From Bettongia penicillata ogilbyi (Eukaryota; Chordata; Mammalia; Diprotodontia; Potoroidae): a stretch of 64,000 nucleotides of DNA. How positions within the stretch are numbered: the first letter of the stretch is position 1; every line of letters begins with the position of its first letter. Shown here piece after piece: positions 46,390 to 58,479 of this stretch. The notes below the pieces were generated by a model. It searched no databases and was not told the origin of the DNA. It saw only the letters and a program-made list of their open reading frames with translations. A program made the position numbers and the translations under genes. The stretch is taken from NCBI GenBank assembly GCA_023548195.1, contig JAJHZJ010000121.1:1488220-1552219 (forward strand). Reading direction: 5' to 3'.

Positions 46390-48234
46390 GTAAGTCTTAT
46401 TCTTTTTCATTTAAAAAATTAAATAGGGTAGGAAATGACCCAGGAGTTAGGCACATAAACCATCATGCTCTTCCTATACTGCCTCTACAGGGATGAGAAA
46501 GAGAGACAGACACACATTATTATTGCAAATGAATAAAATGAAGCATTAAAGTATCAAATCTGTATTCTTATGTTTCTTTGATTTCTATGGACTATGCCCC
46601 ATAATTGTCTGAAAAATGACAAATAGCTTGTGTTATTTGACTTGATCCTTGTTTTAGAATTGATATTATCATAACCACTATTAAAGCAAAGACTACCACC
46701 AGTTCATCCTCTTGTTTTATGCTGCCTAAAGTAAAACAGGACATTTAGAATGACAGATTGAAACTTAGTGATTTGTGAAGTGAGGTATTTTAACTAGCCT
46801 TTATCTAGAAATATTAGAAATGAGAATATGACCATTCTCATTCAAATCTACTGAGAATCCATCAGAGCAGTTTTTAATCAGACAACTTTAAATCATAGTT
46901 ATTTGAAGTGGAATGTGTGCCTTCTGTTTTGGGGAAGGTGACTTTATGAAAATCAAATGTGAAGCATCTAAGCTATGCCAAAAGAAGCTCAAAGTTGTCT
47001 TATCATTTTTAATTACCTTTGTATAAAATGCAGTGCTCTCTTCAGCACTGCCAAATCAAAATTACTTGCCCAGTTAAGAAGCTTGTCTTGCTTCTAGAGA
47101 GTAACATCTTTGTCAGTCATGGGGAAAACTCATTGTTTTTATCCAATAAGGTGATATTTGAAAGAACTTTCCTTCTTAACCTTGTCTTTAGGCACTTGCT
47201 GACACATCTGTTCATTTAAATTGTCTTCTACTTTCTGTCAGTCAGTCAGTATTTATTTGACACTAACTGTATTTAGTGGATTCTAGGTTCTTTCTCTTTT
47301 GTGTTTAGAGAAGCCATGAAAACAAACACAGCCCCATCAGGGACTTACTGTGTTACTTATGGTTTGAGATTTGGTAACATTTTGTGTTTCAGAAGTAAAT
47401 TTATTCCACTTTTTATGTGCCAGTCACATGTATATTGTAATAGAAATGGAATGTTTTAGTACAAAGTGTATTCCCCTCCCTCTGTTTTGGCATTCCCTCA
47501 GTTCAAATGATTTATTATTCTTCCTGTATAATGTGAAGTTTGAAAACATGACTTGCTTATCTAAGTAAGAACTTCATGAAAAATTATTGAAGCATCTTTT
47601 TTCTTTTTTTTTTTTTTTGGATGAGAAGAAAGCTTACAATGGTGGGGGGTGGAAGGGAGAAGAATATTCTCTGCATTCCACTTGGATTTTATATTTTTTC
47701 TCTGAAAGGAGTTCTAAATTATTTTTCCATGGCTCTAGAAATTCTTCCATACATTTCATTCATCTGAGAAATAACTACCTAAAATTTTTTTCATTGTCAA
47801 CACAGAATTCCTAAGTATTATTTTAATACAATGAAGCTCACTTGTATTTATAAAAACTGAGAATTCACAATGGTCCAGAGAACAAGAAAAAAGCTAATAA
47901 AAATTAAAAGACAGAAACCTATATTGCCTGAAAGAGGAGAATCTAGGAGAAAACTGGACTGATATTCCTTGTATGTTGAAATGATGATAACCCATGATTT
48001 GGAGAAGAGTGAGCTGCTCAATTATAATTTTCCTATTCTTTTCTCTGCCAAAGAAAATGACTTTTGGATTAGAAAGGGCAGAACCAAAGTGACCATTAAG
48101 GATAAGTGGAGAGGTAACAAGAGAGTACCTATTGAACTTGATGAATTTCAATTGTTCAGTTTCCAAAGAATTGCATCCCTAGCTCAAAAGAACTGGCAGA
48201 GGTGATTGTTACTACATCAGTATTTCTGGAACAC

Positions 48235-48730
48235 AGATAGAACTGTGCCATGCTCTCACTCAGCCATCTTCAATAGCTTTCTTGTGCCTCTATAATAAAA
48301 TTCAAAATTCTCATCCTGACTTTTAAAGCTCCTATTTTTCCAATTTCATATTACACAGCTTCACACACTCTCCAGTTCAGACAAGTTGGTCTGCTGGCTG
48401 TTCACCATATATATGATATTTCATCTCATGCACCCATTCCTTTCCATAAATGGTCCCCATGTCTGGAATCCTTTTGCTCCTCACTTAATCCCTGGTGTCT
48501 TTCAAAATACAGCTGAAGTGCTGTCTCCTACATTAAGACTTTCCTTCATCATTTCCCAGTTATTAACACTCTCTGCCTCTTATAATTTTATCCCTCTGTA
48601 TATATTTTGTATGTACTTTTATACACATTTTATTCCATCTTTATCCTCCTCAGCAGGAGGGAAACCACTTTTAGTGTACTTTTTCCCCTTTGCCTCCCCA
48701 GTACCCTACCTTAATAAAAATTTGCTGAAT
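48235..48730 (+). repeat. L2 LINE 3' portion
   Basis: 'Gcctctataataaaattcaaaattctcatcctgacttttaaagctcc', 'ccccatgtctggaatccttttgctcctcac', 'gtctttcaaaatacagctgaagtgctgtctccta' and a closing 'cccagtaccctaccttaataaaaatttgctgaattga'. Confidence 0.8.
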
Positions 48731-48824
48731 TGAGTTGAGTTGCTGAGCCAACATCTCTGATAGTAAAAAGATTGTAAAGAAAAGTGAGGTCTAGAAGGAC
48801 TGGAAAAGGCAATTGCTCCCAATT

Positions 48825-49650
48825 TCAGAAAGGGAATAATAATAAGAGTTGCTAACATTTATGGAGTACTTGAGGAAGAGGCCATTGAGTTAATTTTTGA
48901 ATCTTGGCAAAATTCTAGAATATAACATTAGAGAAAGCAATGATCACCAAGAGGTAACATGCTTTCATCAAGAACAGGCTTATTTTAACATTAATTTTCT
49001 TTCATTTTTTTGACAGAAAAAGTAGACTTGTAGGTTAGGGGGATGCCATAGCTATAGTTAACTTTGATTACATGAAAGCTTGGGAAAAAGTTTCTCCATC
49101 CTATTCTTGTGGAAAAGGTGAAGCAATGTTGGCTATGACATCTTACAATGTTGGTTTTTGAAAGAATGTCCAGAGACTATTCATTGATGCCTCAACCTTC
49201 TAGGGATCTGTGATAGTTACCATTTTTCTCTGTATGCTGATTCAGATCTTTATGAATGACTTCAATAAGGCATAGCTAGATGTTTACAAAACTTGCAAAT
49301 AACAAGAAACTGTAACAAATAGCAAACACATCGACAGATTGAGGATCTAAAAAATTTTAACAAACTGGAACATTGGGCTGGATTTAAAAAGACAAATTTC
49401 ACTAAAAATAAGTGCCAGTGGGTATTATTCCAACTCTATGTCCCATAGGCATCTTAGTTTCCTCAAATCTTATGGGTTGGGCTAAAGAAAAATCAACTTC
49501 ATGTAAAGAATAGGGGAAGCATAGTTAGACTTGGAGAAGTTCTGAAAGTTTTAATACATTGTAGACTGAATATACCATGACAGCTAAAATTACTAAGGTA
49601 TATTATACATGTATAACCTATTTCAGATTGCTTGCCATCTTGGGGTGGGG
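48825..49650 (+). repeat. CR1/L3-type LINE reverse-transcriptase fragment
   Basis: 'Caatgatcaccaagaggtaacatgctttcatcaagaacagg', 'gactttgattacatg' and 'gggatctgtgatagttaccatttttctctg..tgaatgacttcaataaggcatagctaga', then 'tcgacagattgaggatctaaaaaattttaacaaactggaacattgggctgg'. The order follows CR1/L3 reverse transcriptase. It is heavily mutated, with no open frame. Confidence 0.6.
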
Positions 49651-49780
49651 TCAGGAGAGGTTGAAAAATGTGTAACTCAAAATCTTTCTAAAAATGATTG
49701 TTGAAAATTGTTTTTATGTGTAACTGGAAAAAAATAAAATACTATTAAAAAAAGAAACCAGAATCCAAAAATAAAATTAC
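49576..49780 (+). repeat. LINE-type 3' tail ending in A-rich sequence
   Basis: 'Tacatgtataacctatttcagattgcttgccatcttggggtgggg' followed by 'tgtaactggaaaaaaataaaatactattaaaaaaa', a 3' tail I recall from marsupial repeats; class not determined. Confidence 0.5.
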
Positions 49781-51137
49781 TAATATAATTTTAGGCTTCT
49801 CTGAGAAAGTGTCCGTGATAATCTTCTTGTACTCTGCTGTTGTTCAGTTCTGAGTGAAAAGCACATTTTATTAAAGAATATATATTATCAGCTGAGCAGG
49901 TGAATGTCCATTAGAAGACCGTGAATGGCTTTGAAATTTGTTGGAGGAATGAGGACTTTTAACATGGAGACAAGAAGAAGACTTTGGATGTTGGTGAGGG
50001 GGAAGATATCTATCTTTGAAGAATTGTTACTTAGAAGAGGGATTAAAACTTCCCTTTGACCCGAAGGGACATAATTAAAAACAATGATAGGAGTTGCAGA
50101 AAGGTGTATTTAGGTTTAATGTTAGGGAAAACTCCTGTTAGAAAGCTATGTGAAAGTGGCTGCCTTGGGGAATAGGGGGTTTCTACCATTTGTTGGTAGG
50201 TTGTAGGTTGAATTCTTTTATGGGTGTGGATTGGACCAAGGTGATCCTTGTTGTGTAATCCAAATCAGATTCCATGAATTATCCCTTTGCTTTATGTTTC
50301 AAATTCTATTTTAAGACTGGTCATTAAAATCGGAATAATTAGCATTGGTGATTATTTCAAAGTTTCATCTCTTAATCCTCCTTAGTGGCGATTCCAAACC
50401 TCTTTTCTAGCTTGCGTCAACCTCTCATCTCCATTCATGCTTTACTGATTAAAACAGAAGTCATTCGCCACAAACTCCCCCTTCTCTGCATCTCAAAATT
50501 CCTTAGCATCTTTCTGCATCCACTTCTTTATTCTCATCTTTCATACAGAGGTGGTCCTTCTCCTAAAGGCAGAACTCTCTTATGTATTTGATCATATCTC
50601 CTTCTGTCACTTGTTGGAATACCACCCTTTAATCATCTGTAACTAATCTTCCTTCTCTCCATTTCCACTGGTTTCTTCTTGGCTGTATACTGATGCCCTG
50701 TTCTCCATGTCCTTCAGAAATTCATACTAGACCTAACTCCCCATACCAAACTAGCATCCTATATTTCTCCTTCCTTTCACAGCCAAACTAGTAAAAGCTG
50801 TCTACATTCTTTGCCTCTATTTCCTCTCTATGCAGTCATCCATTTCTCTTTGTAGCTTGGCTTCATATCTCAATATCTTCATACTTCATATCTTAACTGA
50901 AACTACTCTCTCCTAAGTTATCAATAACTTCTTAATTGTAAAATCCAATGGCCCTTTCTTACCCTTTATCCTTTCTGTCGTCTCTGCAGTATTTGGCCCT
51001 TACCCCTGGGATTTTGTGGTCTTACTTCTCCTCTTACCTGTCCAACTGCAGCCTCTCATTCTACTTTGCTGGGTCATCCTTCATGCCCTTCCTCCTAATG
51101 ACGGGTATCCCCTAAAGCTCTTTCCCAGACATCTTTT

Positions 51138-51189
51138 CTCTTCCTTCCTTCCTTCCTTCCTTCCTTCCTTCCTTCCTTCCTTCCTTCCT
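51138..51189 (+). repeat. (CTTC)n microsatellite
   Basis: About 13 near-perfect TTCC units within the L2 fragment. Confidence 0.97.
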
Positions 51190-51266
51190 GCTTCCTAGAT
51201 AATCTCTTTCTTGGTGAGTTCCAAGAAAGAGAATAAATATATCTAATCAATTCCCACAGTCAAATT

Positions 51267-51270
<4 letters not shown>

Positions 51271-51319
<49 letters not shown>
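51271..51319 (+). repeat. (TA)n microsatellite
   Basis: A perfect TA run of about 24 units, 80 bp from the (CTTC)n run. Probably length-variable. Confidence 0.97.
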
Positions 51320-51321
<2 letters not shown>

Positions 51322-52404
51322 AATTCTAGTCTTTCTCCTGAGCTCCATTCTCACATTACCAATTCTTTATTGTACATTTCAAATTGTATATCCTACAGCC
51401 ATTTCAAATACATCACATCCAAAACAGAATTTACTATTTTTCCCCCAAACCTAGCTCTCTTCCAAATAACCTAAGGTAACCATCATCCTTCTGGTCACCC
51501 AAATTTGTAGGTTTAAAGTTCTTCTCAACTATTCATTTTCCCTCATCTCTGTTTATCAAATAAATTGCCAAATATTGTTGTACGATACAAATCTTCTTGT
51601 ACAGCATCTCACATTTATCTCTTTCTTACTATTCACATGTCTACTACGTTAATTCAGTTTCATGACAAAAACTGTATAAGTATTTCCCACTGGCATTCTC
51701 TCCTACTGCGAGTTCCTACTACAGAGGTACTGAAGTATTACTTTTTATTAAAAATATTTTTTGAAGTTGTATTCTTAAAACACAGATCTGGGCATGTTAC
51801 TCCACTGCTCAACAAACCCTCGTGGCTCCCTATTACCTGAGAGGCAAAATACAAACTTCTCTGTTTGGTATATAGCATCCTTTATAATCTGGCTTCAGTT
51901 TACCTTTCTAGCTTTATTATTCCATACTTAACCATTACATACTCTCTCACTTAGTCAAACTGGCCCATTTGCTGTCCTCCACACATAACATTCCTTTACC
52001 TGTATTGATCCCTTTGCACAGGCAAAAATGTCTAACAGACACTCCCTCCTTACTGCACTTCTTAGAATCCCTAGATCCCTACAAAGCTAGATCAAAAAAT
52101 ATCATCTTCTACATGAGACCTTTCTGCTTTCCACATCTACTGAGGTCTCCACCCTACACAACCCAAATCGACCTTATATTTACTTTACGTACACTCAGCA
52201 TCTACTTATATGTACACATGTTGTTTTCTCTGATAGAATATGAGTTTGTTGGGAGCAGGAACTATTTATTTTTGACCTATCCCGAGCACTAAATACAATA
52301 GTAGGTTATTAGCAAATGTTTTTTGATTCATAGTCAGATACCTGTGACTGAAATATATTTTTTCCTATTTCCTCTACCATTTACTAAAATCATCTTCTAG
52401 ACTA

Positions 52405-52625
52405 GATTCATTACTGAGTTGCTTCTCAACTTGGAATAAAGAAGTTCCAGGTTCTGATCCACCCTGTGACACTTAATAGTCCATGGAACAAGTCAGTAAA
52501 CCTCTTTAAACCTCAGTTTCCTTTTGAAGATAATAATACCCATAGTGCTTATCTTCCAGGGTTTTTGTGAGACTCAAATGAGCTAAAGTATGTGAAGTGC
52601 TCTGCAGGGCATTATAACACCATGC
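52405..52625 (+). repeat. MIR/SINE fragment, sense
   Basis: 'Ttccaggttctgatccaccctgtgacacttaatag' followed by 'cctcagtttccttttgaagataataatacccatagtgcttatcttccagggtttttgtgagactcaaatgag' is an MIR core. Confidence 0.75.
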
Positions 52626-53075
52626 ATTTTAGTTGTCATAATCATCATTATTACGTTTTTATGTGTTCTTTACTGAAGAGATCATAGTTAATTCTTTTTC
52701 CTAGAGTATCATTGTAGTATCTTTTCTGTAATATTTAATATCTGAATTTCAGTAAAGTATGATTTTTATCATCTGTTAAATACAGTTTTTTGCCAATAGA
52801 AGGAAGAGATAGCAATGTAAATAATGAAATAGGACCAAGCCTTGAGGTGTAATGAATGAGTTAATTTCTGTCTTTGAGTTATCTGCCACAAAAAGATAGT
52901 CCAAAATTATCCTTGTGCAAATACCTCATTTAGCAAACCCTAATTTTATAAAGCCCTGTGGCAACAAAAAAAATGGGACTGTGTTATCTATATGAAACAA
53001 GACAATTTATGTGGCATGTGTATTATAAATAAAAAGTTTTAAGACATTTCAGTAGAAGAAACTTTCTGTTATTTA

Positions 53076-53325
53076 GGGCAGCTAGGTGGCAGAATAGATA
53101 GAGGGCGCAGCGTGAAGTTAGAAATACTCATCTTACTGAGTTCAGATCTGGTCTTGACATTGGCTGTGTGATCTTGGGCGGGTCACTTAACCTTGTTTGC
53201 CTCAGTTTTTTTATCTGTGAAATGAGCTGGAGAAGGAAGTGGCAAACTACTCCATTATCTTTGTCAAGAAAACTCCTAAAGTGTTCTGGAAGAATTGGAT
53301 ATAACCGAAATGACTAAACAATAAA
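53076..53325 (+). mobile_element. Marsupial tRNA-derived SINE, near full length
   Basis: It begins GGGCAGCTAGGTGGCAGAAT and ATAGATAGAGGGCGCAG, passes 'actgagttcagatctgg' and 'ttgggcgggtcacttaacc', then 'gagctggagaaggaagtggcaaactactcc' and ends 'gaaatgactaaacaataaa'. All segments of the long marsupial SINE are present in sense orientation. It gives the clearest template for the reversed copies at 15.7 and 21.2 kb. Confidence 0.9.
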
Positions 53326-54579
53326 TTGTCTATATGTGCATAGAAAACAAGATAGGCTAATTCAGGGTAGGAAATATATCATTTTCTGATCCTTGTATTT
53401 CACAGGTTAGTTTGTTTCCTGATACATGGTAGGTGCTTTCATTAAATGTTTGGTGATTGATCAAAAAAAGCAAATTTCTAAGGAAAATTCAGTGAGGGAA
53501 AACTGAGATAAGAAACAAGTTTAGTAGGCAGTAACATGCTGAAGGCTTTTTTAGGTGGTATATGAAAGACAAATGTTCCAGAGGGGGATGAGAATTACAA
53601 AGGGTTATTCATCCTGCTGAGACAAGAAAATAATTGGGATTCTTTGTTGTGTGCCTGCTCAGTTTTAGAAAAAAAGCAATTTAGACAGTCCTTGAAAATT
53701 AAATACTTGATAGAAATTCACTGGAAACCTGTGACAAGCTGTGTTCTCTCTTGATTTCTCTTAGTACAAGGAGGGAAACAGTGATGGTGAGGCAAAGTCA
53801 CTATATGGTTAAGGCTACCAGCTTAGGATGAAATACATGATCTGGTCATTATTTTCTATTTCAGTAATTTTTCTGTGATAGAGATTTTAAGAGGGCTTTG
53901 GTTTCCCAGATGGCAATTTCAGTCTGTTTAAGGGAAGACATGTATCTGAAAATTAGGAAATTGGATGATGTTATTTACTTGTCTGTTGCAAGGGAAAGAA
54001 GCAGATAAAGGCAAAAAATTTCTCTGTTCTTGGTGTATAGGTGGCTGCTCCCCTGTACAAAACAAGCAAACATGAAATGTGATGATTTACTGGCTTGGCA
54101 GCAGCAGCACTTACTCTAAGTTTGGTGTGATTACAAGAGGTAGATTTCTCGCAAAGTGACATCCAGTCTAGTTTGACAAGACCCAAAAGATAGGTTATAT
54201 GGCAACAAGTGAGGTACATCTAATCCTCAGGACTGTGACAGATGGGCCTCAGTGTATAATGTAATTTTTTATTAAGTCTGAAGACCATGACACAGGAAGA
54301 AAGTAGCACACAAGGTTAAGTTTTAACCTGTGACAGGTCTTTAATTTCCATGGTTTTAATTTCCATATTATAGCAACTTTAAGGCCATGTTATGGTAAAG
54401 TGAAAGGATAAAACAGTTTCTTACATTAGAAGGTTAATTTGAGGAACTATTTTGTCCAGCAGTTTTTTTTTTAGGAGTCAAAGAATACTAATCTAAGGTT
54501 TTAAAATTTATCATTCAAAAAGTAGCCCCTTTTCTTTCCCCATTTATTACCATGTAAACTTCTCTTCATAGTATTTAGA

Positions 54580-54660
54580 GTTTCAGAGCCAGAATGAGCC
54601 TTAGAGATCACCTAGTCAATACTTTCATTTTACAGATGAGGAAATTTAAAATGTTTCAGT
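54580..54660 (+). repeat. Old repeat fragment
   Basis: 'Tttcagagccagaatgagccttagagatcacctagtcaatactttcattttacagatgaggaaat' recurs in diverged form at 45905, 57325 and 63838. Confidence 0.6.
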
Positions 54661-55384
54661 TTTCTATGTAATCAAATTACTCTTAAAAGCTCACTAAAAT
54701 ATGGAGTATGTAAATGCTGGAATTTCCCATGGGATTTCTAAGATTCCAAAGGCGGTGACTTAAATGCAGCTGAGGCATTTCCAAGAATGTAGAGGAACAG
54801 AATTATCTAGTGATGTGTCTAGAAGAGAATATTAAGCAACCAAGTAATAGAACTGCTGAAGGAGAAACCTTCTTCTGAATTTTTTTTTAACCAGCAGCTA
54901 GTTACTGGAATACATGTATTAAAGATATGTATACATGTGTGACTTAATTGCAAGCTGTGTGTATGTGTGTATATATGCAGGTAATATATGTAACTGTGTA
55001 TAACTGTACATATGTACACTACACATATATGCATATGTATAGATGTACATACATCTCTACATATAAACTAGAAAGTTTAGTGGAAACATTCTTAGATTTT
55101 TTCAAAATCACTTTTGGTTCCAGCAAGTAAATTAAATCAATCTTTATCATTTCTAAGATAGAAGGGAATGAAAAAAAGAACTTTGTCCTACATAATCTGT
55201 AGAAAGCTCCTCATAGGTCAGTCTTCAGTCACGCTACTTTTTTCAAACAGAACAGAAAAACAGCTACACTTAAGTTGCATTATCAAGCATGAGCAGTTAT
55301 GTTTGGCAGCTATGTTTTTGACAATTCAGAAGCACTCAAGTGACAGCTAAACGTGACTTTTGTTTTTTCTTTCTTATTTGTTAG

Positions 55385-55499
55385 CTGAGATTGGGGATTT
55401 TGATGAAACAGTAGATCGGGAGCACTTAGCAAAGAACAAGTATATACCTCAACAAGACGCACTCGAAGACAAAATCGTCGAATTTCACCACAACCACAT
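55385..55499 (+). CDS. FARP1: FARP1 coding exon E (FERM lobe F2), phase 1/2
   Basis: A 115-base exon. It completes a Ser codon and encodes EIGDFDETVDREHLAKNKY followed by IPQQDALEDKIVEFHHNH, ending in the first two bases of a codon (AT), expected to be Ile as in FARP1. This is the second half of FERM lobe F2. The acceptor has a long pyrimidine tract ending TTAG and the donor is GTAAGT. Two substitutions from memory of human (Ala-Leu to Thr-Val in FDE..DRE) are conservative. The codons GACGCACTCGAAGAC..ATCGTCGAA are more CpG-rich than the surrounding intron. Confidence 0.97.
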
Positions 55500-56183
55500 G
55501 TAAGTCTCACTACTTTTGCTTATATTTTCCTGTAATTTATTTTTTTTTAACATAGAATTTAAGGCAGGAAGGGAACTAGGGAGGTCCATTCCTCACCATC
55601 CCTATCTTGAGGAATTAAGACTCCTAAAATGTTCTGGATAATTTTCTGGAAGTTTTTGTTTTAAGAAAAAAATTTTAAAGACCTCCTGGGAAGGCAGTTT
55701 TACAGCTTAAGCCATATTACAATAGGTAACAATTTTATGGTTTAAAACTTCATCTTCACATTTTTTTATTTCAGATGAAACCTTTTTTTCTCCCTTTGTT
55801 CCTTCGTTCTCAGCATATGGTCTTACCTGCAGGGATTTGAAGATATATATCCGATATAAGGAAAAGGGAATGGGAAAGAGAAAAGCATTTATATAGTTCC
55901 TATTATGTGTCAGGCACTGTGCTAAATGCTTTACAAATATAGATCCCTTTGTCCCATTTCTCTACAGCTTAGAATTTGCATCATCTCTTATCCTCTGCCA
56001 CTATACTCATCTCAGAGTCAAAAGAAATGTCATTTATTCTTACCAGCTCTACCTATAATTTAGATCCCAACCTTTCCCCCATTTTGATCAATTAATTCTC
56101 AGCTCTCTTTTGTTATATATCTCATTTTTCTATCTCCACTGACTAATTCTCCTCTCTCTGTATAAATATGCTTATGTCTTCTC

Positions 56184-56545
56184 TATCCTAAAACCCATCA
56201 AATTTTAAAAAAATAACTTTTTCCTGTACCTTGTTAACCTTTTAAGCTATCATCTTATCACTTTCTTTTCTATCACTACCAAACTTCTGGAAAGAACAGT
56301 AAATATCCTAAAAACCCATCAAATTTAAAAAAAAATAACTTTTTCCTGTACCTTGTTAACCTTTTAAGCTATCATCTTATCACTTTCTTTTCTATCACTA
56401 CCAAACTTCTAGAAAGAACAGTAAATATCCTAAAAACCCATCAAATTTAAAAAAATAACTTTTTCCTGTACCTTGTTAACCTTTTAAGCTATCATCTTAT
56501 CACTTTCTTTTCTATCACTACTAAACTTATAGAAAGAACAGTCAA
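56184..56545 (+). repeat. Three tandem copies of a ~120-bp unit
   Basis: Units begin at about 56185, 56305 and 56427 (spacing 120 and 122 bp). Each holds 'aaaacccatcaaattt', an A-run of variable length, 'tttttcctgtaccttgttaacc' and 'ttctatcactac'. Copies two and three are almost identical, showing recent unequal exchange or slippage within an older repeat. Confidence 0.95.
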
Positions 56546-57004
56546 TACATGCTTCCTCCATTTCCTCAATATCCATTCACTCTCCAACCCACTGCAATTT
56601 GGTCTCCACCCTGATCCTCACTGCCAGAAATAGTATTTCTGCCCTGCAGATTCTTGTGTAACTTGATCCTTAGATACAGACACCTAGTCTATCACCAGCC
56701 CCATAGTAAAAGTTATTCTGGCTTAGTAAGACCTGCTTACTTAATAGAATTGAATAAGATACTAACTTGATTTTGCAGTTACTTCCTTATTCTTTCATTA
56801 TGACGTTTTGGGTATTCAGCAATTCATTGTTTGATTTAGTCATGCAGCATTTATATTAGTTCATTATTACCATTAGTACTACATTCATTGTTAAACTCTT
56901 GCCCGTCATGTTTCTAAAGAAAGAGACTCTAAGAGTGACTGATGAGATGTGAGGGACAAGAAAGAAGGAGATTTGAATGGTTGAAAGAATGTCTTAGTGA
57001 AAAA

Positions 57005-57670
57005 AATTGATACTAGAGGGTAGGAAAACAAGTTTTAAAGGGGAAGATATGGTGGCTTTAGCTTTTGACACTTTGAATTTTAGAAGATGCAGGCATTCAT
57101 ATGGAAACACCCAGAAGGCAGTTAGAATTGTAGACATGGGATTGAGCAGAGAGATCAGTACAAGATGTGTAGTTTTGCTAAATAGTGTACATAAAATAAG
57201 TGAAACTATAGAAGTGGTTTAAGTTAGAAAGAAATTGTAAAGGAAAGTAATAGAAAAAGGTCAAGAAAACAGCATTAGAGAATGTCTATATATAGAGGAC
57301 TGAAAAGAGAATATCCTAGCATAATAAATTTAACATTGGAAAAGACCTATACCAAATCCTTCATTTTACAGATGAGAATTTTGAGACCAGAGAGTTTAAA
57401 TGACGTTTCCAGAGCTATACAGGTAGTAAGTGATGAAACCAAGATTGAAGCCCAGGTACTTCAACTCCATATGCACCAACATACAGAGTGTGACAGAGAA
57501 GGAGCAATCATAGAGAAAGCAGAAGAATGAAATATCATGGAAGTCAAAGGAAGAGAGAATTTCAAGATATGTGGAACGATCAACAATGTGAGCTGGTTGG
57601 GAACAAAGGGACTGAGTGATTGAGAGGTTCTTGAGTGAGGTGGAGGAAGAAGTCAAATTCCAAGGACTCA
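57005..57670 (+). repeat. Old repeat fragments, mixed
   Basis: 57005-57250 resembles the unclassified repeat of 19.1-20.0 kb. 57325-57460 carries the 'aaaagacctataccaaatccttcattttacagatgagaattttgagaccag' type. Short open frames here are chance. Confidence 0.45.
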
Positions 57671-57889
57671 AGGAATGAGAAGATGGTAGAGTAGAAGCAA
57701 TGAGTACAAACCACTTTCTAGAAGTTTGGTAATGAAAGGAAGAAAAGAGCTAGTTTAATAGCTTAATGAAGTAATTAGATTTTTTCCTTCTTGGAAAAGA
57801 CTATCTAAATTGACAAGAAAGGTCTGTTTCCTTTCTCCACTCTAATATTTGGTCATAGTCTCTTATATCAGCAAGGACCCTGGCATACA

Positions 57890-58450
57890 CAGGAGGGTCT
57901 GCTGGACAGGTTCTTGGATCTGCTTTTCTAAAAGGAAAGCAACTTTTGAGGGGTCAACAATCTACTTTAATCAAGCACATACATCATTCACTTAGTTCAC
58001 ATAAAAAGTCAGCACCTTTTACTTCAGAGAAAATACAAACAGGAATTACAGACAGAAAGACCAACAGATAGGGCTTCCAACTGTCTGACCACACGTCACA
58101 GATCAACAGACAGATCCAACTGTCTGATCATACACAGTCACCAGAGAGAGAAGCACCAACCTCTGGGTTTTCAAAGCCGAGGGATTCCTTAGTGGCTGCC
58201 CAGAGTCTGGCAGAGCCAGAGGGCATCACAACCCTTGAGATCCAGTGCCTCATTAGAAATTAACAAATGGTATGGACCTTCCTACAAAACAAATTTCCCC
58301 TAATCAAACTTCCCTTAAAGGGCAGGCCCATTAATGAGTAGGGAAGATCTTTAACTCTCATAATTAACATTATAGCTCTGTATATCCCAGTTAACAAATA
58401 TTGATTGAAGTCTGGTACATATAGGGGGTATGAGATCCTAGGAAAAACTG
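57890..58450. repeat. Unclassified block, possibly an old LTR
   Basis: It contains a near-duplicated segment (CCAACTGTCTGACCACA and CCAACTGTCTGATCATACA, with ACAGACAG before each) and 'tgggttttcaaagccgagggattcc'. I recall similar text from marsupial repeats, but could not find paired LTR ends. Confidence 0.3.
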
Positions 58451-58470
58451 ACTCCTGATAAATAGTTTTT

Positions 58471-58479
58471 AAGAGGCTG
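58471..58479 (+). repeat. Target-site duplication, left copy, of the second HAL1-like element
   Basis: AAGAGGCTG, repeated at 60757-60765; the match extends about five more bases with mismatches. Confidence 0.7.

Larger units (their letters stand above)
50385..52330 (+). repeat. Long L2 LINE fragment (RT end plus 3' UTR), interrupted by microsatellites
   Basis: Blocks in L2 order: 'gaaactactctctcctaagttatcaataacttcttaattgtaaaatccaatggccc', 'tgcagtatttggccctt', 'gttactccactgctcaacaaaccctcgtggctccctattacctgagaggc', 'tataatctggcttcagtttacctttctagc', 'cctttgcacaggcaaa', 'cttagaatccctagatccctacaaagctagatc', and the terminus 'cccgagcactaaatacaatagtagg'. About 1.9 kb, the longest L2 here, with no usable frame. 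Confidence 0.8.
46390..55384 (+). other. FARP1: FARP1 intron D-E
   Basis: A 9.0 kb intron carrying L2 fragments (48.2-48.7 and 50.4-52.3 kb), a CR1/L3 reverse-transcriptase fragment (48.8-49.65 kb), two microsatellites inside the larger L2 region, MIR copies, and a fairly well preserved marsupial SINE at 53.08-53.32 kb. Between 46.5 and 48.2 kb and between 53.4 and 55.3 kb I recognise only small fragments. Confidence 0.85.

Noticed and set aside
33842..55384. A nested retrogene such as RNF113B, which lies in a FARP1 intron in humans
   Set aside because: No RING or CCCH zinc-finger coding sequence was seen on either strand of these introns.
33737..55499. FARP2 as the identity of the five exons
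   Set aside because: FARP2 differs strongly in the exon A/B region and in exon E. The residues HLAKNKYIPQQDALEDK and QRAPGKVLLDAV match FARP1.
56184..56545. CRISPR-like array
   Set aside because: The copies are contiguous ~120-bp tandem repeats without unique spacers, in an animal intron.
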